DNA of 64,000 nt, from NCBI RefSeq assembly GCF_963576545.1, contig NC_083647.1:4507507-4571506 (forward strand). Reading direction: 5' to 3'. Source of the stretch: Limanda limanda (Eukaryota > Chordata > Actinopteri > Pleuronectiformes > Pleuronectidae). The notes beneath the pieces are model-generated. The model saw nothing but the letters and a program-made list of their open reading frames with translations. It made no database searches and was not told where the DNA came from. Both the position numbers and the translations under genes were made by a program. This document shows positions 14,397 through 29,300 of the stretch, piece by piece (the first letter of the stretch is position 1; each line of letters opens with the position of its first letter).

Positions 14397-17300
14397 TTAA
14401 TGCATATATGAAAGAATTGGTTAATACGTGATCGTTCAGACCACCTTCAATCAAAAAGATCATCATCTATCAACACAACCATGGTAGGTAATAGAAGTTA
14501 TTAGTATATTGGGCATAAATTAGTTTTTACAAGCAATAACAAATGTTAAAGATGAAATTGACTGATTATTTTAATTATTACTTTTCTTTAGATACTGCGA
14601 AAATAATATATTTGTGAAAATCAAATGTTGTGACAGCTCGAATGGTAATAAACAATAACCACTAAAATATACACAATATAAAGTATAGTGCCCACAACAC
14701 AGAAACACTCTGGTAAACATATTTTATATGTCACCTAGTAAATAAGATTTACAAAATGGAAATTTTGTAATTCGCTTTTTATTTAATTTAACCAAATTAA
14801 TTATTTTTTTAAAGTGTTCTGTTTGATATATTATTTACTTAATTTGATTTCTTTTGATTAAGGCTTTTTTGACATGTTAATTACAATTATTATCTTGTTT
14901 TCTAACTATATGAATGAATAAATAAATAAATAAATAAAGAAGAAGTATGACCCGAGGAGAAACAATCAATGGGATCAGATGAGCGATGTAAAATGCGTGG
15001 ACAAGTTACCCAAACTAGTTTTATCTGTTAAGGTGATTATCTAGTGCCATAAATGTTTGTGAAAAACTACAGTGAGCGAGCTGTGAGAATTACAGTCAGG
15101 TTGTTCGTACCTGGACTCTGACATAGACGACCACGTCCACAGGGAAAGAGGAGTAGGCTGAAGTGGAGGAAGAAACCAGGGAGGTGGTGGATTCCTCCAG
15201 TTGTTCCACGGGGTCAAACTGACCCATGTCCTCCTCCTGGGAAGCTACAGCTGAGAGAGTTACACAAACACTAGTAAAGACGTCCTTCATACACATGCAA
15301 AATAAGTATCCTTTAAGATCAGTTGGTGCAATGAAACAACCTGCGAAGGACCGCTCCACTGGAGTGATAGGAATGGTCTCCAGGGCTTTTTCCAGGAAGT
15401 CCAGCAGGCAGGGGCTGATGACCATTTCCTCTGGCAGAGTCTGGAGGGCCACCCAGGCATACAGCTTGGCTGCCTTAACCCCTCCACTGCCTTTACCTTT
15501 GGCTGCAGACACATGTGAGTTAGAGTCACGGCTGAGGTCTAGACCAAACGTCTGCAACACTTCTGGCAGTTCATTTCGTACACTTTAAATTAAACGGAAT
15601 CACTTTAACAGTAGTTTCCGTCTTTCTCTCTGTCTTTGGTGTAATTCCCTATGTGGTGCACATCCATATGCATGAGCCACTTTGATCAAAGGTGCCCTCT
15701 GGATTCATGCCTTAAAAATAAAGGATGTAATGACATGCGTTTGATTCGGTGGGTCTGCGTGTGGATGTAAATCATCTCATCGGAGCGACGTGGCACTCCT
15801 ACGTTCGCTGATTACGGATGGTGCTCGGGCATGCAATTAAAAATGAGGGAATGCTCAGTACCTGATGGGATAGGTGGGGGCGGGGGAGGTAGGAGCGAGT
15901 TAGTCTTGCTTTGGACAGCATTGGGAGGGTTGGGAGTGCCGATATCTTTCATACCATACAGCTTGGACTCTTTGGAGAGCGTGCGGGGGAGAGACGATCC
16001 ACGTGAGGCATTGGGCGACTCCGTCTTCAGGGTCTTGGAGTTGTAGTGCAACTGCAGGGAAAATGTTGCAAAATAAATAAAAGAGCGCAGTAGAAACTTG
16101 TGGATGAATTGGATACTGAGGTAAAAACTGACCTTAACGTCTACTCCTGGAATGTAGAAGACTGTGGTCTCCATGTCATTAGATTTGGTCTGCAGAGAGG
16201 AGGGACATTTCTTTCCAGCTAACAGATGGGTGGTGGAGGTGTAGGTGGGCTGCAGCTTCTTCTTTTTGGGGGGAGATTCTTGGTCCAGACTCCTGAGGCT
16301 GCGCTCGCAGCTCCTATAGACCCCGCAGGGATAGAGGCTTGTCATACGTAGAAGGAAGGTGTGCTTATGCCTTATTCTGTTTGGTTAGCTGAATATAGAA
16401 TGTTGCACTTCTTGTTTCCACTGAGAACAGCCTGTCACCTCTGTCTCAGGTACAGCTTTAAAACTTTGTTTGGAAAACCATTCTTGTGGATTTTATAGCG
16501 TAGAGTTTGATTTGACTTTTTAAGCAACATTATTTAAACAATGAATTGGTGCAGACCTCAAATTCTGTAGTTTTCAGAATGAATAACATGAATTTCATCG
16601 TACCTTCTTAAGGAAATGTCCTCGTGCTCAGGCTGCTGAGTAGTGGGGTGAAGGACACACTTCCCGCTGTCAATCTCCACACGGACATCCAGCTCAAAGT
16701 CAATGTTTCTCTCAGTTGTTGGGCCACCTAAACTGCGGTTGGCAGGTGTGCTAGGCCAGCGCTCGCTGAAGAGCTGACTCACAGCAGAAAAGCCAGAGGA
16801 CTTCCTCTGAGATGCTTGGCTGTGAACAAACAGTTAAGAGGATTGTTTATTGGTTTTTGAAAACTGCGGAGCTGTATTCACGGTTGAAAACATCAATCAT
16901 AAAAGCAAAGCTTTCACGCAATTGGAACATGAGATTAACGGCGCTTTCCTTAAAACGTTATCACAGTTATGCTTGAGTGGACAAAAACAAGACAACTCAC
17001 ATAGGCCTTCGGTAGCTCTGTGGTTTCTCCCGCTCAAACTCGTCTTCCTTCTCGGAGTCTTCGGAGGAGGAAGAGGACAGGTCGTCGCGCCGTATGTCGT
17101 CATGCTGGAAGGGAAGTGTGGGTGAGAAGACAACTGGTGTGCCAGGTGCACTGAAAACTGAGTGATGGCCCTCGCCAGTGGATGAAGAATGAAGATGAGG
17201 GTGATGATGAGGATGAGATGGCTCATCAATGGAGACTGATAACAGGTCCACCTCTGACTCCTCAGGAAACTTCAAAGAAGGGCAGAAAGTCAAACTCACA

Positions 17301-20300
17301 CAAGGGAACAGTATATAAGTCTGTATAAAGCTCTTCCTATTTAAAGGCATCAATTACGAAATTTGCTGATGTAGTTGATGACTTAAGTAGGAAGGTAGCC
17401 AAGAGATCGTAACTTTGAAGGAGATAGTGTTTTGTACCATGAGGATCATAAGTTTTTTCTTGTCTTTATTTATAGCCATTCAGTGTTTGTTTCAGTTTTA
17501 TTACTCCATGTTACAAAACACTACCAACCTGCAACTGATCAGAGGAGGTGAGAGGTCAGATACTTTCAGTGGAAAGAAATTAAACAGAGAGTGTGAAAAA
17601 CAGGAAGATGACCAAAGACATGACATCCCCAAAAGAGCAACGGAAAAACACACTTTCAAGAGGATGACCATGGCAAAACACCGGAGTCTGCAAGCAGAAT
17701 GTCCTTAATAGCAGCAGGAGAAGAAGCCCAGCTGTCAGCAACCACGACAGATGCCCGAGAAAGGTTTGGAAAGAGGCTGACGGCTGCTGGACACTGATAA
17801 ATGTGTGAAGAATGAAAATGTTTGACAAAAGCAAACAGCATCTGAGACTAATACAGCTTTCTGACCAGTCTGAGGATCAGCTCAACAACATTGTTTGTCC
17901 TGATTTTGTTCAAGAAACCCCAATCAGGTTATTAATGTAAGTTTGTTCCTTAATGATCGACCAAAGGAGGTAGGTAGTTAAGATGACAGAAGGAAGGACA
18001 GAAGTGAAACAAACGTTGTCTGCTGAGTCAGTCTGGGTCTGTCTTAATTAAAGAACGATTAAAAGAAGCCAGATGGATTTGATTATTTACACCAAGCAGG
18101 GAAATACCAGTAAAGCTAGATTCGGAATTCAGTCTGGGTTCATGGGAAATAAAACCTTTCTTCTGAATTTACATTTTCACCTTCATGATGGCTTCTGTCT
18201 AGTAAAATGTTTAGGGTAGAACGTATTTCTCATAGTCTTGGATTAAGGGTACAGCTAACATTTTTGTTGACAGAGTCAGATACAGATCAGTCAAAAGTTC
18301 AAGCATTTTCTCTTATAAAGTAGAAAAGTCTTAATTTTAATATTGCTCAGACTATAATCTGCGACACTGTTTTCTATAATATGTGCCACAAAGTGCACCT
18401 TGGTTGGAAACTTGGTAAGTGTTATAAGTTCTTTACAGTACAAAAACAGGAAGCTAACACTGTTTTAGACTGCTATTAGAAAACATAATTTTATAGCAGA
18501 ATCAGTGGATAAATAAAACAAACAATAATAATAATGTGTCAGCGCAAGGCTTTTCTCAGGTGGACAGGTTTTGTCAATCGACAGCTGACAGACTGTGGCT
18601 CAGAGGCCACCCATGCATCGCTGTTAGAAATCAGTCCATGTGTTAAGGCTGAAGATAAATTGATTTGGATGTTTTTATGCAGTTTCAAGACAGGATGAAA
18701 ACCTTCCATAATTCATTGAGCAGCATACCGACCATAACCGTGCATCTATAGGGGGAAGCCTTATTTTTTACGAGCAAACTAATATCTGAAAGCACACTTG
18801 GGTTTCAGTCATCCAAATATAGTCAGGGATGGGCTGCTATCTCATATATCTCTGGGGCAGATGAAGCATCAGGTTTTATTTGTCAACAGAGGAATAATAA
18901 AGAGTGTGGAACTTTAATATTACTTTGAATACCACCTTTAAATATAAATCCAGGTGATATCTATGCACCAGGAATGAATCATAATATAACTAGGGACAAA
19001 AAGTGCAGGGTAAAAGTGTGTTATTATGCAAATTAGCACACTGTTGCATATCTATACACCAGAAGATAATATCTCATCATCCTGTCTTGATTTTGCATAT
19101 TATAATCCTGCCAGCACCGTAAAGGAAATCACAGTAGAGAGGAGGAAACAGAAGTAGAATTTGTTGGTTAGGATTTTTAATTTGTTAAATTGAATTTTTT
19201 GAACCATGTATACCTTGAATATCTCTTCTGGACTGACTGGTGAATTTGTGGAGGCCAAGGCCAACGCCTGATTATTAATCTTCAATTAAACAAAACAGTT
19301 ATTTAAAAAAGAGTTAAAAAGGAAAACAAATCCTCAGAGCGCAACGGTGTCTCCCTTTGAAGCATCTAAAAAATAAACTGTAACACTGATGATCCTATGA
19401 CATCATATGAGTCACAGCATCATGTAAATATCATGGAACATTCCGATCAACTACAGAGCGAAACAAACACAAATGAAGGGTGAGATGATAACATTCAAAC
19501 TGTCAATATAAAATGGCACAAAACTGTCACTCATCTTAAAGGAGACATGTTATGCTCATATCATTGTAATTTGTCTCATATGTTCAGACTGTCCATTGCC
19601 GCAGCTCCTCTTTTCAGCCTCTGTCTGAAACACTTGGCTTTAGCTCCTGTCTCTTTAGGACCCCCCCTCCCGATAAAGCCCAGTCTGATCTGATTGGCCA
19701 ACTAGCCTACTCTGGTTTGATTGGTCAACTGCTTCCAGTGCATGATGGAAATATCAGCCTCTGCTCTCGTTTTGCCTGGCTTTAGTAGGGGTGTAGCAGA
19801 GCAACTGCTAGATGTTTATTGTTTATTAACAAATAAACAATTGGCTGAGTAGTGTTTTCTGTAGGGCCATGAAGCTCCCTTACCTTGAACTTTGTTTTGT
19901 TTTTTTAAACTTTTCAACAGATCTTTTGCATACACAAAAAATCATACCATAGACAAAACAAAAATACAAAATATGTCTCCTTTTAATATTGGTTCAGTTC
20001 GAATTATCTTAAATCAGTAAAACAATCATAATGTGTTATTTCTTTCTGTGAGTAAAATGGTGCTGAAAATCTTAAAATTAAGTTTTACCGTGTCCTGGAT
20101 GTTGAAGGTGACCCGGGGTCCGGGAGATGAAGCATCCATTCTGATATCTGGCAAATCATCTACATCTCCTATTCTGGAACTAAATACACAGGGAGACGCC
20201 AAGTGGCACAAGATACAAATATATAAAAAAGTCAAGTTTTGAGTGATATTAGGTTGCTCTTAGTAGGTTTGAGTCAAGACTTTTTTCCTTGTTGTTCATC

Positions 20301-23300
20301 ATGTTTAGTTCCAGTCTTTTTGATTCATTAATTTTACTCTAGAGTTAATGAGATTAATTTATACAGGTTCTGCAGCGTGTGAACTGCTTTAAAGACATGA
20401 ACTTTGAGATATTTGTGTTATTTTATAAGAAATGGGGCAAACACTTTCCTTCCTCAACAGAATAGGCTGATTTGTGAGTCCCCACATCCTCTTTGCGAGA
20501 GCGTTAATGGTAAATGGGTGGCAGAGGTCAGAGACAGCGGTTACGTGGTCTTGTTTGTTTACAGTAAATGCTAGTTGAAGCACCTTTAATGGTATAATTT
20601 CTCTGATTATACCGTGCCAGGGCTGCAATCGTCTGTTACCTTTGTCTGTCCATCCTTTTTAGAGGTGGCCTGCCTGCGGCTGCAGAGATGCTTTTGGAGC
20701 GGTTGTAGCTTGGTTTGTAGCCAAGACCCCACTTATCCTTCAGAGAGGCCGCCTACAGAGCAAAGAACACAAAAAAAGGTCCGGTAAAAATATATGGCAC
20801 CCATACTTTCACTTTTTTGTATAATTTCAAGTGGATAGAGCCCGAAGTATAAAAGTAATACAACTCTAACTTGGGAGGAGATGATTTTTTTACCCTCATG
20901 CTGGAGCGACGCAGTTTCTTCCTGACATCTCTCCTGATGTCGTTGACGGCCACAGACTCCAGCTGCTGATAGCGCTGGATCTCCTGGTTGATGGTGCCTT
21001 CACTGGCCCCAAGCTTTCTGCACTCATGAAAAGAGGATGATGGTTTTAACAAGATAGCAGTGGAACACAAGACTTTTCTTCACTAGTGTAAGATTTTTAA
21101 ATGATCGATATCAGATCAGAAGGAATGAAGTTAAAGTTTGTAAAACAAATCTTACTTGAGGTCGTCGATGACCTTGGCCTGTTCGTTCAGCTCTCTGATG
21201 TCCACCACCCTCTTGGTGATCTTCCTGCCTCTAGGGTCAATCACCTGGTTCCCCATCACCATTTGCCTCCTGGGGTCAATTGTCTCCTGTTGGGTCAGAG
21301 CATTGATACACACCAAAACACAATTATCTGATAAAAGTCATGACAAACCTGCTGATCAAACAAACCATTTTTCTCAAAGATTTCTGCCAGGCAGCTGCTG
21401 AAAGTAGGAAGACATCATTCCCAAACCTGTGATTAAAGGTTTATTTCATTGCTATGATTCGGCGGTTAAAAAATGTTATGTGTAGTTTAGTCAGACACCA
21501 ACGTTGACAAAATAAAATATCACAAAACAGAAGACACCACCACCACCTTCACCATTCCACTCAAAGTGAACTAGGAAAAAAATACAGCTCCGATGCCACA
21601 GGAATTATGTAACACCAATTAATTATTTTCACCCGGCACTGAAGCTCAATGAGGAGGGCAGTGCAAGTAAATGCTAAGCGACACTAGTCTCTATTATCAT
21701 GAGATTTAGCTAGAGCGTACCACAGCATTGCTTAGCATTAAGGAATCCACAACCTTGATCTGTTAATGGCAGGTGACTGAGATTTGACGCCACCTTGCCA
21801 GAGATTTATTCAGAGAGAACACTGTGTGATGCTACATACACAGGACCAGGAGAGAGGTCTTTGGGCCCTGTCACATCTCGCTTGCGGGCGAGGCGATGAA
21901 CAATTTGAGTTGTCGGGTGACACAGACACACTCTGAGGCCTGGGGCTGAAGCCCAGGATGTGGTTTACCAGACGCTTCCTTAAGGTCAGCCGAGGGCTGA
22001 ACTGGCACTCTGGATTCTGTAAACAACGGCAGGGACAGATGGATGGACAGTTGGAAGAGTTTCAGACTTAACCCTCTGAAACTTTGAGGGAAGCCAGGTA
22101 GGATTTCTTTACATGTATTCATGAAATATAAAACAAATTATCATTCAAAATTTCAGGATATACACCTATTCGATTTCTTGCTGTGAATCAATATCATTCT
22201 AATGTCTGTACAGTAAATATGAAGGAAGGTAACACGATTAGCCTGTTAGCTTAGCTTAGCTCAAAGACTGGAAACCGGTGGAAACGCCCAGCTCTGTTCA
22301 AATGTTAGGAAATATGACTGCCAAAACCTTGCTATTCAAGAAAATGTATCCTGTTTGAGTAATCAACACAAAAAATAAAGCATAAAACCAACAAGGAGGG
22401 TCATGTGAGAGAGTATTTCATGGTCGGGCAGTGACTTCCTGCTGTCTTGATGGCACTGTCAGGTAACCAGGGAGCCAGCTGTACCTTGACAGACAGACCG
22501 TAAAACAACAAACTTGTCACTTTGGATGTGCTAGTAGGTGTTTTTTAAAGATTATCCCTTTCTGGTAAGCTGAACTAACTGGTTTCTGGCTGTAACTTGA
22601 TATTTAACAGACATCCATCAGGATTGGTTAAATAAGTCGAAACAGTAAGTCAAAACTCAAGTCCCTACGACCATAAAATTAATGCAACGAATGCAGCCTC
22701 TATTGACTGACCATGTGAATCGTGGGGGACATGGTGTCCACCTCGTCCTCATCTGAAAGGTCCGCCATGTTGACAGAGTTCAGGTCGGCGATGTCGTCAG
22801 GGTCCTCCTCGCCCGTCAGTGATGTCAGCGTGTTGCCTAGAGCATTCAGGCGCTTGCCGATGTTGGGATCCATGTGCACGTCAATGCCGCACATTTTCCA
22901 AAGCACGTTGAGAGTCCAGGTACCAGCGCTATTGCTCTCTGTTTTGAGGAGGACGATACCAAGAGGGAGAGACGAGCACAGCAGAGGATGTGGGTGAAAT
23001 TAATGCAAAAATAAAAATTTCAAACAGTTGTCTCATGCTTATTGTGGAGCTGGAGGGTGTGATCCATATTTTATGGCCTATGGCTTAGTTAAAAGAACTT
23101 GCCTGCGGAAGGTTGCCCTGTAGTCCTGGAACATACTTCATATGTACCATCAGGGACTACACCTGCACACGGACCACATACAGAAACAAGCCAGTCAATA
23201 TTTCTGAGTTGCTGAATGGAGAGACACAATTCTGCTTCTACCAACTGATGCCAGGTTAACAACCACACATAACAGGAACATTGAGGATTCAGTTAGAAAT

Positions 23301-26300
23301 AGAAGGTAGTAGCTCAGGAGAATTAACACAAGGTAAAGCGAACAGCCCATTCCAAACAGGCCGGTTGATAACGGGCACTCCCTGAGAAGACTCAATTAAT
23401 CATTGATCAAGTATGGGTGTTAAAAAAGGCTAATTGTAAAATGTAAACAAAATGAACCATCTCAGTAACACTTTTCAAACTTGCATATAATCGATCACTC
23501 ACAAGCATTCATGACCATATCTGCTCGGAGTTCAGGCTTCCAATCATCCCAGGAGGTCTCGAAGCCCTCTGCGAAGCGGATGCAGAAATTCTTGAATTGG
23601 CCTTTGCTCACCAGGGACTCGGAGGAGCAGGCAGTGATTAGCGTGCTCTCGATGGTCAGAACCAGCGCTGAGCTGGCGTCAAAATCAATGTTGTGGTTGG
23701 CCTGGCGGAGGGGCAGGAAGAGGGAGGTTACACAGGGCGAGGGAAAATGGGAAAAAGAATCCACTTCCATGTGTTCGGAAAAGGCACATTTACAGTAGAT
23801 GGTAACATTTCATTCTGCTGTTCTGTATAACCGCTTGATGAACCAAATAAAGTAATGATAAATGTAGTTACTTTCATGTGCATTTTAATACTTTGCAGGA
23901 TTAACTCGAATCAAAACATGCTAGTTTTGCAAAACAATTATGCCATATGAAAAAACATGCACATGAATGACTATTAACAAGGACGGGCTCATACAGCTAC
24001 AGGTGAAATGTTACCAAGCTTTGCAGTTTGTTAGATTATGTTTTTGTCCAGGATTTGAAGTGATTTGTCCATATTACCTGAATTTCTGGATATACTCTGC
24101 ATTGGTACTAAAACAGGAGTCTGATCATTACCTCAGTCATAACTGGAGGCAGAGGGAGGACAATCAACTAGTGAGGAGAGCTCTTGGTTTTGGGAACAGT
24201 TGTGGTGAAGAGGGAACTGAGTCGCAAGGCAAAGCTTTTGATTCATCAGTCAATCTTTGTTCCAACCCTCATCTATAGCCATGAGCTCCGGGTAGAATGA
24301 GAACCAGAATACAAGCACCCGACAAGGGTTTTCTCCGTTGGGTGTCTGAGCTCAGCTTCACAGATAAAGTGAGGAGTTCAGACATCCGGGGTGAGCTCAG
24401 AGCAGAACCGATGCACCTTCAAGTCAAGAGGGGACGGTTGAGGTGGTTTGGGCATCTGACCGGATATCTCCTGGACGCTTTGCTTTGGATGTTTACTTGG
24501 GATGCCCAATTGTAAGCAAACCCAGAACTCGCTCGAGGGACAAAACATTCCTATGGACTTTGGACCACCTCAGGATCCCACAGGATGAGCTGGAGAGCAT
24601 GGCAAGGGATGTCTGGGCGGGCCCGGATAAGCAGAAGACAATGGATGGATAACTTGAGAAAGGTAAATGTGTGTCCACCTCCTGACCCTCCAAATAGAGA
24701 TTTATTATTATGACTTTGATCAAGATCAGACCATAGTTTTGGGGCAGTTACCACAGGAATCCAGGTAAATTAATATCCACATGCCTTCCCTTACAAAGCC
24801 TGCCATGTGAATCACTGCACTGTTGTCCTTTTTTTAGTGTTAGGTATAACACTTCATACAACTGCATGGTTGTCCCTAAAAATTATTTTAGCTGGAGACA
24901 TCAGCAACAATCTGGACATCACCGGGCATTGTCTCTATTCTGTAATTACACACCCCAAACACGTCACACACCAGGTCAAGCTTCATTAGTTGTTCTGCCA
25001 GGTTTTAACAGAGTAGTGTGACCTGCTATTGTTAAACAGAGGAGAACTTAAATAGTGTTGTATTTATGGAAGAGAATCACACAGTAAGTCATTGTCCCAC
25101 AACAAGCCATCACAAGAGATGTAAGAAACTGTCGGTTACTTTTCTTGCATTTTTATGGCGGCCTACAGATGTGCTGGCCCCAGCTTCAGAGTTGATGCCC
25201 TCCGTAGCTGGTGCTTGTCCTCTCTATGGAAATAAGTGTGACATGACAGCTGGTATATCTCGTCGTTATGGACGTAAGATTAACAAGACAACTGATGTGG
25301 ACAAAAACTGATGCAGCAAAAAGTGGAGGGATGAACCTATCAAAAATCAAAGTTGTATTGTGTTGCATCAATAGATTTAACTGTTAGAGAGACTGAGAGC
25401 AACAGTGTGTGGTGTAGCAGATTAGTGGGAAAGTTTGTATGTTTAGTTAAAAGCTTTTCAACCTTCTGATATCACAGCTGATAACAAAAGAACTGCTCTT
25501 TCTAGGAACAAAGAACATCGAAGCAATTGTCCCTCTCAAGGCTACTGATAAAAGCAAAATGGTCATCAAAGTACCAGAGGAGATGAAAAAACACTTGTGA
25601 GACTAATCTGGAATGAGATTCAAAATAATAGCAAGCTGCAGAAAATGATTTATCTTAACAAGAACTTGCTTTTTAAAGAAGCAAACCATAACCTTCGCAT
25701 GTATGTAGAATAATTAAAAAAAACTGCCTAACACTAAGGAAGGATGACAAAACTTTGCTTAAAATATAACCCTGCATTTATATGTAACATCCAAATGTAT
25801 ATGTTAATACAATTGTTTATGAATCATAAAAAAAATAAAAATAAAGAATATTAAAAAAAAAAAAAAATCATAAATGAATATATAGGTATACAAGTATCCT
25901 TTATAAGGTTCAACTTCTACAGCCACAAGTTTAAATGTAAAAAGATACTAAATGAAAAAACAATCGTAGTTGGTGTACCTGTGTTGAGCTGGTGATCGGC
26001 AGGCAGATGCCAAGGTCATTGACGGTCAGTTGCAGGAACAGCGTGCTGAAAGCCTGAGCTGATGTCTGCTGGATGCCTGGCAGCTTGTCCACCACCTCTT
26101 TTGTGGCCATGTGGATGTCCTTGTTGAGGGCCAAGCGCTGCTCGTTCCAGTTGTCATAGGCTGCCTTGTAATTCAGCCAGAAGAGCACAGCTGCAGGAGG
26201 GAGACGGGAAGAGTTGAACGGACATGAACTTGGAACATGAATGTCATGTGAAGCCCGTTGTTGTATTTTTGTTGAATATGAGAATCACGAGTCAGATGCA

Positions 26301-29300
26301 ACCAGTGTTGAAATGGGATATACTTGAGAGCGAAAAACATGCGAGTTGAAACTGTTTGTTGTCATTGTCAACTTGGATGTTTTTGTATCAAACAAATTTA
26401 AAAAAGGGACATTGTCATGACTTTCTTCCCACACAAAAATAACTCAACAGAACAAAGTCTAATGTAAAATCTTTGTGTACCAATTGTAAAATTCAATATA
26501 CATTATTTAATACAAATACATAGTATGCAAGAGATATGGATTCATTAATTTAGGCCGAGGCAACATATGCGTGTAAATAGCTGTAAGACCATGTGCCACG
26601 TTAGCGTGCTTTAGAGCTGTTCTCATTTACAATGTCCACGTTTTCAAGAAATGTGACTAATGAAATACATTGTGATAGATGGAAATGTTTGTGGGAAAGG
26701 CTAAATGCATTATGGGAAATGCAGTCTGATGTCAACACTCTTAGCCTGTTTTTAAAGTACCATTTTAGACAGACCCAGACGATAGTGACCCGCTGACTGA
26801 AGCTCTTTGAGGAAGAGACATGTTTGAGTGGGGGGAGGAAGGACTTATTGTTTTTTATTTATGAATTCACAACGTGTGAAGTCAATCGTTTGCAATGAAA
26901 GCTGTTTCAACAGCTGCAAAATTAAGATTTTTGTAAACGTTGGAAATAAAGTAATTTCTTCAGAAAACCCTCAGGTTTTAGGTAGTTGTCTAAAAACATT
27001 GCTTAGTTTTTAGAGTGTGTTTCCATTTCGTGCCTTAGGTCTCAGGCCCCATATTTGACACCTTTCTGGGATTTAATTTGAGACGTTGGTACCCCTAAGA
27101 TAAAATATCTGCTGCAATGTGTATTTCCATGTCCTCTCTTCTGCCTCTATGTTGGCTGGACTGGTGCCGGCTGGGTGCGGCAGGGTGTGCGATCATTCCG
27201 TATGACTCATACGAGGAAGAAGTACGAAACTGGACGTTCCGATAACATATTTCTTAAAATGGACTGAGTGAAAAAGTCCGCGGAGTTTAAAGTTATTACG
27301 GATAGTAAAAGCCCAGCAAATGTATTTGACACAATGTGGGCCCTTTAAGGCACATACTCTCAGTTTTAACATTTGATATTAGATGTGATGTAGACAATAT
27401 GTAAATGGCACCTCTGTCAAATGCCACAGGCTGAGCGAAAACAATCGGCCTGTTAAGTGTGATGAGGACGGCCTCCTTGTCTGAGGAGCCACTGATCTCC
27501 TCCTGCAGGGCATTCCGAAGACCAATCCGTGTTCTGAAGTACGCCACCTGGTGGAAGTCTGAGCCAGCTTCTTCATACACCTGTACAGTAAAAGGAGAAA
27601 TGGGATCAGGGAGCAACCTAGGATCAGTGCAAGAGGAACACAACTTGGTAAAAAGCATCTGTTTCTGCATCTGCCCAAACAGATTTCGCCACATGTAAAC
27701 CAGGATGAGGCTGATTTGTACCTGGTGCTTGACTATCTGTCCCAGGGCCAGGTTGAGATCCACTTGACATTTGCCAAACAGTTTGAGGTAACTGCTGCTG
27801 CCGCCTGGCTGAGCTTTGCACTGGATCCTGTTGGACAACTCCAGCTCGATCAGGCCCGTCTCGAAGCGCACTGCTCGCATGGAGGGAGTGGTTGCTGTCA
27901 TCTGGATTCCCTGTAATCAAGACAGCAACATTCAGAAAATTCCTCCTAGATTAACTGACACTCAAAACACACATGGATGTCCTTAAGTTCGCTCGTTTCA
28001 TAATTACAGTCGCTTTAACTAAGAAAGTTCCACCCATGTGCCAAGCATCTTTCAGTCAACTATGTTGAGTGCTGCGCTGAGATCCAGTAGCAACAATACA
28101 ATAATGTTTGATGCGTCACTGTTCATATAAAAACTATTTATAGCTTGAATAAGTTCACTCTCAGGGTAGTGGTGTGGTCCAAATTCAGACAAAGCATTGT
28201 CCTTCAGCAACGAATAACTGTTAATAAATGATCTTTACTAAAACTAATTTAAGTTTGATTTAAGCCTAAATCCTGTCCAGATTAGACCTTTTATTTGACA
28301 GAATGAAGAGAACAATTGACTGTCTGGAGTTTATTTCATGCTCAGTAGTTAAAAGCAACTTTAAAAGAAGCTTGTAGGTAGAGTTTCAAGGAAGCGGGAA
28401 GGAGGCCTTATGTGTTTCATTTTCTGTCAAGGCTGCATAATGTGGGAGAAAGTATAACAAAGTGGTGGCACCGGGAACCCAGTCACCTTTCCTGAGATGG
28501 ATATCGATTGACTTAGAATTGTTTCAGCTAAAAAACTATGCAAAGTCATTGCATGACATGGTGGATAACATTTTATATAAATGAAGATATTTGTACTTTA
28601 TTATAGAGGCGTCCTGAGACCAAATCCCTCAGACCACATTCAAGGTTGTCTGGGACGCAGGTGGTCACATTATTTTCTCTGTGTGAATGCAAAGGGCCCT
28701 TGGGCCACATATGAAGGGCCGCCTACTCAGCTGATGCCCTCTGACCTGCTACAGTTTCACTGTGAATCAAAAGTATTTTTACTCTTCTCAAGGCCCATAT
28801 GTAGATTTTTTTTGCAACCACCGCAACAACAGCAACACCACCACTAATTCAGTCAGACACTCCTGACTCTCTCTCTCTCTCTCTCACACACATACACAGA
28901 GTGACATTAGCACATCAGTAAACTCAGACTTGGTAAAAAAAACAACACAATTTGGTCTTTGCAAACACAAATGAAGTATGTGATCATTTGCATATACAGC
29001 AGGGGAAGGGAGATCAGCTCACAAGAGGAAACAGGAGATTATACCAGGTGTGAACAGGCGTATTTAAAGCTGCCCACTTGTGATTGGATCCCTCAGGATG
29101 GATGCTAATACCAGATCTGAACAGGTTCAAAATTTACATGATGTTTGGTTTTTCAACACCTGTGTTCTGACTCTATTTTTTTATTTTTACAGCTTACGAG
29201 GTAAGGGCGCTCGTCTAAAGTGCGTTATTCTTGTCAGAGACAACAATGATCTTCATGGGGGTAACGGTATAAGTAACATTCAGAACTTTAGAAATTAACA

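Larger units (their letters stand above)
13776..15110 (-). other. intron between exons 57 and 56
   Basis: Very AT-rich 1.3-kb intron holding the two microsatellites above. No coding or RNA feature recognised. Confidence 0.7.

Noticed and set aside
14363..14397. Possible functional repeat array
   Set aside because: Plain TAA microsatellite with no spacer structure.
24297..24652. Possible host gene fragment on the plus strand
   Set aside because: Motifs and frame breaks identify a decayed LINE reverse transcriptase end, not a host gene.
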